Assembly: GCA_013397435.1 (NCBI GenBank)
Contig: VZRG01002367.1
Location: forward strand, 42,057-106,056
Length of the DNA stretch: 64,000 nucleotides
DNA from: Erythrocercus mccallii
Lineage: Eukaryota > Chordata > Aves > Passeriformes > Dicruridae
Direction: 5' to 3'
Each line of letters opens with the position of its first letter. Position 1 is the stretch's first letter. Under the pieces are notes generated by a model. That model saw only the letters and a program-made list of their open reading frames with translations. It was not told the DNA's origin and ran no database searches. The translations under genes were made by a program, and so were the position numbers. Shown piece by piece: positions 23,108 through 34,700 of the stretch.

Positions 23108-26100
23108 TGCAGCTTTGCTGTTGAATATTCTGTTAGGACGTGGTGCCTACAACAACTCTGCTGCCTTGGGACAGTGCATGGCTGCCCCAAGTGGCACAGG
23201 GACATTGGGGGATGTGTGGCAGAGCACAGCCCTGGGGGAGCTGATCCCAGTGAGCTGGGGAGATAAGTCTGCAGATTGGCTGAATTTGGGGAAAATGCTG
23301 TCTCCAAGCTGAGTCTCCTCTTGCAGAGCTGCTGTCTGGGGAAAAGCACTGAAGACAGGACACCTGATGGGGCTTTGGCAGCCGCTGGTCCAGCCCAGGC
23401 TTTGTTCTGTCCCCATCCTGTGGGTGAAAGAGAGATTAGTCTGATGCAAAAGAAAGAATCATGTCCTTCTCTTTTCCCTGGTATGCATTTTTCCTTAAAC
23501 AATGAAGTGGCTAATATAGAATATCTTCTCAATGTGCTCTGGTGGTGCTTTAGAGAAGCAGCAGCAGCCTGACTGCATGAGCAAGTCCAGAGGTTCTGCT
23601 GGCTGCTCAGCAGGGACTCTGAGGAGCACAGAATCGGTTGTTTCTGAATAAAATCAGTAAGCTGTTTACTTATTGGGAGGGGATGTCTTGCTTTGTTGTT
23701 GTTAGATTGTCTTCTGCTGGTACCCTAGCTAACGCTGTGTATTTGATGTGCAAATACCAAACTTGCTTAGCAATGGTATATAGTGTTTTGTTAACTTTTG
23801 TATAGTCTGTGTGCACCGTGGAGTCCTCCCTGTCACCTACCGTCTGCTTTTATTAATCAAACTGTTTCCAAGTGGAGAGCTGAGCTGCCAAATGCTTTTA
23901 TACATGTACCGTAGCTTTCCTTTTATTTTTTTTTTTTAATGAAGAGATACGAGCATGCTGAGATTGTTCCCCTAGTTTCACGTGGAGCTATTTTTGTCTG
24001 GACTAAGCTACAATCTATAAATCCCTCATGTTGCAGGAAGCTTTGTTTGCTACAGGTGGAGCGAGGCAATTAAACCCCCACTGTCTGTCTCTGGCTTTCT
24101 GCGGGAGGCGTGGAACTGCTCTGGGCAAAATCCAGATGGGCACTGAGGAGATCAGGGCTGTGCTGCTCCAAGGGTTGGCTGCTCCGTGAGGTTACATATA
24201 GGGAAAAAATTTATATCTACACACAGTCTGCACCCAGTCCAAGAGGAGGAGCTTGTGAAAATATTGCGTCACCCATCAAAATAGTTTGAATTCTTGGGTG
24301 AGACTCTGAGAATATGTGACTGGTGTGTATAGATGAATAGATAGATATTTAACTTTTTCACCTTAGCATCCATATTGTCAAATGCTGCTTCAGTGAAAAG
24401 TTCCAGAATGCCCTTTCCTTCACTCTCAATTTTTCCATTTTAATGGAAACTAATCCCATGATTTCAGCAGCACAGGTTGCTAAACCTGAGTGCCTGAGTG
24501 CCATGGATTTTGCCATGAGTGCTAACATTTGCTGTTGGCACACGCAGCTATTTGGAAGCTGCAAAGGAAGAGTATGAAACCATCACTGTTATGGCTGAGA
24601 ACAGTTCCCATGCCCATTATCTCATCACGAGATGCAGGGGCAGCCTCTGATCCTGTAAAAACATTGAAAATCACTGTTGTGGTGTTCCTGTGATGAAACT
24701 GTTTCAGCGATACTTGTCCTGTAAATCATCTGCAGGAACGTGTTGATTTTGAAAGATGGTTTGCTCATGAGACCTCAATGGCTTTCAGGTTATGTGATGC
24801 AGCTGCTGAAGAAGGTCCAGATTCCCTTTTCCTGACAAACCCTGCGGGCAGCTGCTATCTAGACCTTTGCCTGGCCCCTGTGAGTCATTTCCAGCGTGCA
24901 GGAGGGAAATCCAGAGTACACCTATAAACTTCATCTCGGAAAGGTGCCCAGTTTCGTCGTGCACACAGGTCTCTGGCATGTTCAAGGCCATAAAATGGCA
25001 TTTAGCTCCCTCATTCCAGGGGCAGGTGGCAGTTACACTTTAACACAAGGTCATTCCTTTGTGAGGATGGGAAATGTGGTGAATGCCTGGAGGAATGATG
25101 TCAGTCTGTCAAGTGTGATAAGTTTGGGGCCCTCTTGTGCCAGGCAGTGCATGGACCTGAGAGAGTTGTCCCTGCCTCGGTGTTTGCAGGAGAGTGAGGG
25201 CTATGAGGAGCTCAGGTGATGAGCGGAGGGGAGAAAGCCGAGCACAAAGTGTGTGGCTCACTTGGGGACGTTCGTGACAAGGGCATGGACCCACAAAACT
25301 TGGCTCTCTCTTGCTGTGCTGTGGGGTTCTGCTGCTTCCCAAATCCTCATTAAAACAGGGGAAAAGGGTGAATTGCTTCAGCTGGAGCAGCTTCCTTGTT
25401 GCATTACCAGGTTGTCCTGCTCAGATGGAGCTTTGCTACAACAGTGTTTCCATAAAATACCCTATAGTTGTTTTTTTTGTTTTGTTTTTAATTTGTGCCT
25501 ATAAAAAATGTCAAAGGCTGAATTTTTTATCTGCAAAAGAGATGGCTTAGGGACTAGCCAAGGCGACTTTTCCATTTATTTTTGTTTTCTGTTGCCAATT
25601 TTCCAGTTGTATTAGTGGATGCTAGAAATACCCACATATCAGTTTTTCCAGGAGCTAAATACAAAGAGGGTTTTTTTAACATAGTTCTTTGCTGGGACAG
25701 GATATCTTGGTCTTAACTGCAGCCTGGCAAATTTGGATGTGCTGAAGTTGTTACACATGAGAAAAGCCCTAGTAAAAATGAGAGTGCTTAAATTTCAGCA
25801 TGTGCTAACGTAACACATTGCAGAGGGCTTTTCGTATCTTGTCTGTAAAAGATGCTATAATCAGCGCTGAGGCTTGCCTAAACCAGTGTGGAAATTGCTG
25901 TTTGCCTAAAAAGCCGGGCAAGTTGTCACAATCCCAACATTAAAAGGCTGCAGCGGATTAACCGAAACCTATTTCCAATTGATTTAGTGCAGCTGATGTG
26001 TAACTCAGCCTGGTCATCTCTGTCCTGCCGCAGCCTGCGCTGCTTTGAGCTGCCCTGAGTCCCAGAGCAAGGGGTTGAGCTGGCACTGCATTCTCCCCCT

Positions 26101-27906
26101 GAGGATGCTGAGGAAACAAGGGAACCCTGGCTCCCAAAGTGGCTGCTCACAGTTTGCTTTTATTTGCTGTATTCTTCTCTCGCTCGGTGCGGCGGCTGCC
26201 GGAGCGGTCGCAGCCCGGATGGGATCTGGCCCCTGGCAGGGAGCACAGGCATTTTTCCATGCTGCACTTGAGTTGGCAGGGAAGGTTCCATCAGCTGCCT
26301 GCCTGGAGCCTGGCTCAGGATGTGCTGGATGCAGTAATTCATCGGTGGATTTCTGACAAAAGAGTGTTTCTGCTGCCTGCAGCACCTCCTGCCCTCCAGG
26401 CCCTGGGTGTGTGCTCAACAGGAAGGTTCAAAACTTTTCTTCAAAAAGTTTGGGACTCTTTTAGCAGTCTGACAAACTCAATTAAAACCGGTGTTCTTCT
26501 TCTCCTGTATTAGTTGCAGAGGGAGGTAGATTTTACAAATAAGAGCTGACTTTTGATGGTGTTCTGATGTTCAGCTACTCCATTTTTGTAAACCTCAAGC
26601 ATCTTTCAGCAACCTGTGGGCTTTGTCAAGTGGACCCTGCTCCTTCCTGAGCTCTGGCTGAGGAGAGGCTTCCCATTAGCATCACCAGCGGATAAACAGA
26701 ACAGAAAGGACAGACCTTTGAAGCACTGGGACACAGCAGCAGCACTGCAGAATGCTGACAGCTGTCTGAACTGGTGGCAGAAACAATGGTGAATATTTAT
26801 TGTGTACTTTTTCTCCTCAGAGTCCCTGGTGTAAAAGAGACATCAGCATTATGATCCATTGTAGTGGATCATGTTCAGAGGACTTTTTTTTTTTGCCATA
26901 AAAACATTGTTTCTAGCTCAGGTTTAGCTAAAAGGTACTCTCAGCCTCAGTTCTCCTTCAGGTGGTATTGCACATTGATTCCTTGTTATACCCAGGTGAT
27001 CTTTAAGTTATAACATTTACAGGAAATGTGGTGAAGCTTCCCCCTCTTGGAGGTAAAGATGCAATATTTGCATTTTTTAGCACTGGCTCACATAGCTGCC
27101 TTGGAATCAGGTGTAAAAAAATGACAGAATGGTAAATGTATTGTTTTCCCTTTCTCTGAACTCTGCATTTCCTCTGCACTGGTCAAATCAAACAGCAGTG
27201 ACATTTCAAAGTCTTCCTGAATGGCAAAATTAGAAATGCTCCTTTTCTAAGGAATCTGTGAGAGGTAGTTTAAACATTGCATGCAGCCATTCCAGTAGGA
27301 AGTTGTTTAACTTGTCGAAATCTCTCTTTCACTGAAGAATCTCTATTGAAAATGACAAATTGCTTAAAGCAGTTTCCATGTTAGACTTTAAAAAATTCAG
27401 TTTCTTTCCACTCAGAACACGTGGAAGGCATTTGTGCACTTGCATGACTGTTTCTGTGTCCTAAGGCTCACACTCGGTGGCTTTGGACTTCATGTAATTT
27501 TCACATGCAGCTGCTTGGGTTTGTTTTCCTCAGCTTTCTATGGAGTGGGATTTTCCCCATGAAAACTCAAATATCTGCCGAGTTCAGACTTTGGGGACCA
27601 TGGAGTGAGCAGAGGAGAGACACTCCAAAGTCTCTGCTTTTTGAAGTGATGTTCAGAGCATTATAAAATCCATAATTTAAGCTGGAGAGTCTGGATCCAC
27701 AGCCAAGTTGTTGTAATGTCCTTTAAAAGCATTGAGCGGTGTTAATGCTTCACAAAGTGACAAAGCATCTTTTGCTTAAACATTTTCAACTGCTTCTCTG
27801 TAGCTGTCACTGTAGCAAAGGACATATGTGGCAGGTACCAGATACTGAGCCAGGCAGTTGGCTGTAACTGCTGTAAAAAATAAAAATTGCTCAGTTGAAA
27901 AGGTTT
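23108..27906. other. Intronic sequence, no gene seen
   Basis: I see mixed-composition intron without a supportable exon or intact repeat. A small CpG-dense patch at 26180-26219 stands out from the CpG-poor surroundings. T runs occur near 23928-23938 and 26884-26895. The remaining open frames are short shadows. Confidence 0.45.
26180..26219. promoter_or_regulatory. Isolated CpG-dense patch in MAGI1 intron 1
   Basis: About nine CpGs fall within roughly 40 bases (TCGCTCGGTGCGGCGGC onward through GAGCGGTCGCAGCCCGG) in otherwise CpG-depleted DNA. It may mark a minor internal promoter or an unmethylated enhancer. No good splice donor follows the nearby ATG at 26219, so I do not propose an exon. 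Confidence 0.25.
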
Positions 27907-27908
27907 TC

Positions 27909-27938
<30 letters not shown>
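27907..27938. repeat. (TC)6 followed by T20
   Basis: Six TC dinucleotides (27907-27918) run directly into twenty T (27919-27938). On the minus strand this reads as A20 followed by (GA)n. No retroposed gene or SINE body that could account for a poly(A) tail is recognisable next to it, so I treat it as simple low-complexity sequence. Confidence 0.9.
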
Positions 27939-27939
<1 letters not shown>

Positions 27940-28275
27940 TTAAGAAATGTTTCAAGCTGTCATTGTGCTCCAGTAGCCCTGCACAGAGCAGCACTCTGTG
28001 GTGTCTATCCCATGAGGATGCATTGCCAGGCCTTGCATTTGGGCTTGTGAAAGGAGAGAGGGTGCACAAGAGAAGTGGGGTCTCCTTAGCAGTGCTCAAG
28101 AAATGGCAGGCTCCAGAAATAAAGTGGAAATTATCTTTCTGGAGCCTTGACAGGCTGAGCTAAGGCTTTCTGTGCTCTTCCTTTTGCTGGAGAGAGTTGC
28201 ACCAGTGCATTAATTTGCAGAGATGCAGTTCCCATGGATGGAGATTGGTCTTTCCCCAGGGCCAGAGGCTGAAGG

Positions 28276-28761
28276 TCGTGCGTGTGTGTGTGTGTGTGNN
28301 NNNNNNNNNNNNNNNNNNNNNNNNNNNNNNNNNNNNNNNNNNNNNNNNNNNNNNNNNNNNNNNNNNNNNNNNNNNNNNNNNNNNNNNNNNNNNNNNNNNN
28401 NNNNNNNNNNNNNNNNNNNNNNNNNNNNNNNNNNNNNNNNNNNNNNNNNNNNNNNNNNNNNNNNNNNNNNNNNNNNNNNNNNNNNNNNNNNNNNNNNNNN
28501 NNNNNNNNNNNNNNNNNNNNNNNNNNNNNNNNNNNNNNNNNNNNNNNNNNNNNNNNNNNNNNNNNNNNNNNNNNNNNNNNNNNNNNNNNNNNNNNNNNNN
28601 NNNNNNNNNNNNNNNNNNNNNNNNNNNNNNNNNNNNNNNNNNNNNNNNNNNNNNNNNNNNNNNNNNNNNNNNNNNNNNNNNNNNNNNNNNNNNNNNNNNN
28701 NNNNNNNNNNNNNNNNNNNNNNNNNNNNNNNNNGTGTGTGCGTGTGTGTGTGTGTGTGTGT
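28276..28761. repeat. (GT)n microsatellite containing a 435-base gap
   Basis: GT dinucleotides flank a run of N on both sides (28276-28298 and 28734-28761, with a few CG interruptions). The N run is 28299-28733. The assembler evidently failed inside a long GT array or scaffolded across it. The true repeat length is unknown, and open frames that cross it (Cys-Val or His-Thr repeats) are artefacts. Confidence 0.95.
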
Positions 28762-31700
28762 CCCCTCCTGGCTGCAGGGCAGGCTCTGGGTGCACCCAGC
28801 TCTGTGCAGCCGGGGGCACCAAGGGTTCCCTGTCTGACTGGGAAGGTGCTTTGCCCCAAATGGCATCAGATGAAAAGAAGTCGGCGTTGCCCCATTGCTC
28901 TGCTGGAGACAGCCCTGTTGCTCAAGAGGGATGATTACCCAGTTAGACAGCAGTCAGGAGGGGAGCTGAGGACAATCCAGATGCTTTTTCTATAACTCCC
29001 AGGCATGTCATATCCTGGCATTTCTATTTTTACCCACTTTTCCTCTAATACTTTCTTTTATCTGTTATGATTCCTTCAGTTTTGGCAGCTTTGGGCTGAT
29101 GTGGTATTTTAACTTTCTTTTTGTAGCTATGCCTTTATTTACCATTTAACATTTTGCTACAGTGTTGCTTTTTCCTCCCAGTGGCAGTTAAAAAAGTAAC
29201 ACAAATTTTCTGGGTTCTGTTTTTGTTTTTCTTTTTGTGAGTGGTTTTGGAAATTACGGTGTTGCTGGGTGCTCTTTGGTTTGGTGTAGGATGTGTCACA
29301 GCAGACTCAGGTGAGCTGTCCTCTCAGTTGCTTTCCTGATGCAAATACTGGTTGATATAATCTGTTTTAGAAGATTGCTTTAGAAACAGGCGCCTGCTGG
29401 GATGAATAACCCGTTCCTGGTGAAGTGTCCTGATCTCTTGTAGGCAGAGGGCAGTTTATGCCTGGAAGCTGGAGCCTTTATGTACCTTGTTTATAGTGTT
29501 TGCTGCCTTTTGTGGAATATCAGATGCTGCCTTCGGCTCTTCTTGTTATGTGAAGAAATGTCTGATCCATTTCTGAACCCTGCAGAGCTCCCTGATACCA
29601 GGCTTAAAATATTTTTTTAATGGGCGTTAAGCCTGCCTTGCTGCTTGTGGTGTCTCTGGCTAATAAAACCATTGCACCCCAAATACCCTGCAGATACAGA
29701 TATCTGTTTCAGAAACAGCTTCTTTAGTTATGTAACAACGTGAGAGCTTTAATCCCTTTCCTCTTGCAACCAGTCTGGATTGCTTTCTGCTTGTCCAGCA
29801 GCCAGGCTGGGCTGCTGCTGTGTTTCCAGGGTTTCATACCCATGGTTGATAATTAACCCATTTCTTTAATAGCGGTGCCATGTTTGCTCTGACCTTTTTT
29901 CTTTTCCACTCTCCAATTGCAATCCAGATTAAATTCAGCCTCTTCCCAGCAAAACACTGGAGTTAATATTCCACCAGAGGTGTGCTGATAAAGCCCTTCG
30001 TTACCTGGAAAAAAATTAGCTCAATGTGTTTGATTTAGTATCTCAGGTCAAGAGAATGCACCAAAATACAGGAATAAGTGCCTTTAAAATGCAAGTTGAC
30101 CTCACAGTTTCAGTTTCCTGATCAGCAGTGTTTGTCTTAATTGATGTACCAGCAAGTTTTTCTCTTTGAGGGAGTGTTTGATTTTTAGAGAATGCAGATT
30201 CACATTCTGTGTGAACTTGCACAAGCCAAGAGCGGGGACAGGCTCTGCCTCAGCCTCAGTGTTTGGCTTTGTTCCCTGTCCCTGACAGGGTGGTGGCTTC
30301 CAGAGGGTGGGTGACACCAGGGTGCCTGGCTGGGGATGTGGTCCTGGGCAGCTGCTGGAGGTTGGCAAGGTCAGGTCTAAAGGCACCAAAGGCAGTGAGT
30401 GTGCTGCTGCAGCCCAGTTCTGGAGCAGGGCTGAGTGAGCAGGACTCATCCCTCTGCCAACAGACAAATGCTTCCAGGGTTTGGTGTATTCCTAGGTATG
30501 GGCATGGCAAATCACACAGCATTAAAATTAATGAACCCTCATGCAATTTTAACTAGAATGAAAACTGTTGCAAAACTTACGTACTGAATAACACCGAAGC
30601 CCGTTTTACTGGGAAGAGATGGGTGTCTGTGAAGCCACTAAGGCTTAGCTCCTGCATGCTCCCCTTTCAAAGATGACATGTTGTGATTTATCTTCCTTTC
30701 CCAGAACCTTCTTTCAGCCTTAGAAAATCAAAGCTTATCATCACTGTTGTCGGGAGCCTGTGCAGCAGTTTGAATTACTGCCTTTCCCTTTCTAGTGCCT
30801 TGTAAGCCAGCATAAATCTGTACATTACACCAATTTACATTTGGTGGGATTTGTCCTGACACGTCCAAAGCTTCTGACTCTTGATATGTTGTATGAGCAA
30901 CTCCTTTAATATGGAGCCCTGGGGACAAGACCCAATTTAAAATAAAGTTGTGCAGGTAAAAGCAGAAAGGCATGGACTCTATGCCTGTGGTCTGCAGCTG
31001 AACTAGCTGAGGAGTTTAAATCCTGCTCTGCATTTCATCTTGAATGCTGCACTCCTAAAGGCAGTGCCAGCTTCTGGCCTCAGCCTTGCCTTGGCCAGGA
31101 CAGAAGCTGTGTGGTGTGAGCACCCGGGATCTCACAGCAGGAGGAGGCTGATAACACCAATTCCTCAGCTGCTTGCAGGATGTATCTGTGTTGCTCTTCT
31201 CATATGTACTCCTTTTATTTAGGTTAGCCTTGCTTTTTGAATTGAAATATGTATACACAAATCACTTCAGGCTCTTGTTGATGTGGGTTTTGGGTTGTGT
31301 TACTACTTTTTATATGTTTTTTACCCTGCCTAATGTGCATTTCTCTGTTTGAGAAAAAGGTTTAAGTAAAGTGTAAACTATAAAACTTCCATTAACTCCA
31401 TCAAGGGGATAGGATAGCAAGGAGCCCCATCTACCTCAGTGAAATACCTTGGCTTGAAAGTTTACTACACTGGCTTTATAAGATTGAAAGCTTTTTGCCC
31501 CAGATAAAAGGAAGGCTTTGCTGTACAACTCTGTTCCTTACTGATCTGGCTATTCTGAAGTTAGATGCAAACTAAGTTGCTGCGTGCTTTGTAAATCTCT
31601 AAAGGAGAAGTTGGACATGTGTGAATAGCTGAGTGATGTATTAAATAAATGAAGCAAGGAAGTGTGCCACCGTCACTTGGGACTGATTTTTCAAAGGATC

Positions 31701-34700
31701 TAATTTCTAATTCTAATAATGAGATTTTTGAATATATACTGAGCCTCTTAAAAATCAGTATCTCTAAAGGGCCAGATTTTTAGTGACACCTAAAATATAC
31801 AGGTTTCTTATGAAGGATGTTATATATATGCACGTAGTAGAAATTCATCCCTATAAGAGTCTACAACTAGAAACTTTGGGGGGAAAAGCTTAGTCTATTG
31901 CCAATTCTGGGCTAACACTTTATTTTTCTTAGATACTTTTGTAATTCTTTTTATGCATACTGAATTACTTTTGTGACACACCACGTTGCAGGCAAGGGCA
32001 AAAGTTTAGCAATCTGCCGTGCAGAAGGGCTGATTTCATTGCCAGCTGCTGATTCTGGCTGTGCAGCTCTTGTACCAGCCAATTAAACCACACTCATTAC
32101 AGCCTTTGTGGTTTGGAAGTGAAGTGTTCCTGCCTTTAACTCGTAGTTTTACAGGATGTTGGTTTAGGCTGGAGGTTTGCAAAGCTTGAAATCTTATATT
32201 TTCCTCTGCTGTGTGCTCCTGGGATAGGGGAGGTGGTGAAGGAGAGCTCCATGGAGAATGAAGTGGGAAGGTAAGCCTCTGAGCACTGTGAACCTGCAGG
32301 CACCTCCTAAAATTGTCATGAAATACCGTAGTATCTGGTGTGCCAGGCTGCTACAGACAGGAATGGTCTCAGCAGCAGTGTTGATCTTGGGGAAAAAAGT
32401 GTCCAGTGCTGTCGGAAGTGCTGAGCATCCCTTCATAAACATGTTCCTGCAGCTCCTCAGCCACAGATTTTTTTGCCTGCCACCCTTCTGGGGAAATCCT
32501 GCCATGCTTGCAGGCCAGTCTGGGAAAGCTGCTGGACAAAGATGGGGAGGAGGCAGAGATGGAAGAGGAATGTGACCCTCTGAGCTGTGACTGCTGGCTG
32601 CGCTATTTTAAAGCCAAACTTAATTTTTAGCTCCGCATAAACAAATCTCGGTGCCAGTTTCTTGTGTAGCTCTGAAATCACTTGTGTCTGCTGCCCCATG
32701 GCAGGGAGAAGAGCTGACCTCTCCTTCCCCCAGTGCCTGTTGGCACTGGAGAGGACCTTTGGAGAGGTGCTTTGCAGAGGGATAAACCCGCAGGCTCTTC
32801 TGAATGTTGCATGACAGCGTCTTTGTCTGGGGGTAAACAGATCTAATGGATTGAGTAGGATGCAGTTTACAGTGGGAGCTGGTGTCCTTCACCCATACAT
32901 TCCAAGGAACTGTCTTTGCCCCCAGTACTTTCATATTTGACCTAGAAATGCAGTATTTGCCTTGGAAATACCACGTGCAGCATGGGCAGGGAAGCAGCAG
33001 GAATCCTGTTCCTCAAGAGGGTCAGTGATGTTTGGTTTCCTTACAACATTATTGCCCTGTTGATTTTAACTTATAAACTTCAGTGAAAACCACACACACT
33101 GCTGTGAAAATTCATACTTAGTAACAAGTAAACAAGTGGTCCAGCAGTCTGACTGAGTCAGGAAATTCCCTCCAGACCTTGTGGGGAGGAGGAGCTTTGC
33201 ATTTTTCTTGTCCCTCGTTTATTTTTAGTCTGCCTCTAACACTGCTGATGGTGCCATTACAGCCCTGCAGATTAAAGCCCCAGCATGGGGTGGAGTTGAA
33301 AGGACGATGCTGCAAAGCAGTCAAAACCTCCAGGATTTTCCAGCAGTGTCATGCTCCAGGCAATTAATTTAGTCTATTATTTGCCTGCCTGGACACAGCT
33401 CAGTGCCAGAGTTCTGTGAAAGTCTTTGATTTCCTTGTGCACCTCTTGTCAGAGGCCACATCTTCAGTGACTCTGTCCTTGTGACTTGCAAGTGCCATGT
33501 TTGTGATGCTAATATTTTGAGTGTAACAGCTGTCTTTTTAGGCCTCTTTCTCCCTGAAATATATTTTGCCCTGGCTCTGAGGAGTGCAAATACAAGAGCT
33601 GAAGTCCTGTACAGCTCCCATCACTGATAACCTTGGTCTGAAGATGTCAGTAACCCCCACGGGGTTTGGGGTGTCTTGGAGGAGACAGTCTTGGCACCCA
33701 CCTGCAAGACCAGATGAGTTACCCAAGAGCTCTTGGCATTTCAAGGAGGCCTTTTTTTGCCATGGCTGACTGTGTGAGTCAACAGAAGGGTATTTAAGTC
33801 AAGTAATGCTTGTTGGGTTTTTTGAGTCTCTGTTTGCTGACCCGTTAGTCAAAGCCCTCAGACATGGCAGAGGATGTTATTCAGGACTGCCTAGAGCTTG
33901 AAAACTCTTGGAAATAGCAGTTTCTCTGAAGAGCTGGTGTGTAGTCTTGGTTGTATTTCATCCCTTTCATAGGAAGCAGTTTTATCCAAAGTATGAATCT
34001 AAGGTCATTTATCTTCTGCAGCAGTAGAATCCGTACCTGGTCTGCCATGGGAGCAGTGATGGAACAGACACAAATGCTCCCTGCAGGGGAGGGAAGTGTC
34101 ACTGTTATTTTGGCAGAGGGAGCCTGGGGCAGACAGAGCAGCACTGACAATGCAGGACCCAGAAAGAGCATCCAGAGCTGGTCTGCCTTGGCTCGGAGAG
34201 TTCTCATCAGCCGGGCAGCGTGGCTTCTGCTCCCCTGGACAGAGCCCTGCCCTCGGGGGCGTTGGAAGGGAGCTGCTGAGCCCTCTCCAGCACCTTGAGG
34301 CATAGCCTCAAATGCTTACTGAGGAGCCTGGTTCTGGAATGAGGGGCCTGCCTGTGCTCAGGTGCTGCAGCCTTGGCTTTGGCCAAAATGTCACAAATCT
34401 GCTGGATTGTGGAGGAGGAGGCTGGGCTGTCACGGGGAACCTGAAGAACGTGTTTGAAGACAAGACCAGCTGCTTTGCTGTTTGGGGTTTTTGTTGTAGC
34501 TTTCTGCCAAGCATCTGCAGGCTCTGATCAGCCTCCTTATACCTGAGCGGCTTTAACAAAACCGTTTTGTTTTCAGTTGAACTGGCTGCTGGGTTTGCTT
34601 TATTTTTAAACAAAGCAAGATCTCGGGGGACTGGTTGAAGTCTCTCTGTGATAACGTAGAAAAGTTCTCAGTTAAAATGCGGCTGAAAAGTAATTTAAAA

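Noticed and set aside
22885..23532. 215-codon open frame on the minus strand
   Set aside because: It overlaps the antisense of a CR1 tail and has no recognisable domain.
27907..27938. Possible poly(A) tail of a retroposed gene on the minus strand
   Set aside because: No gene-like or SINE-like body lies on the expected side of the tract.
28131..28995. Open frames of 200 to 245 codons across the GT repeat
   Set aside because: They consist of Cys-Val or His-Thr repeats read from the microsatellite, joined through 435 N. They are artefacts.
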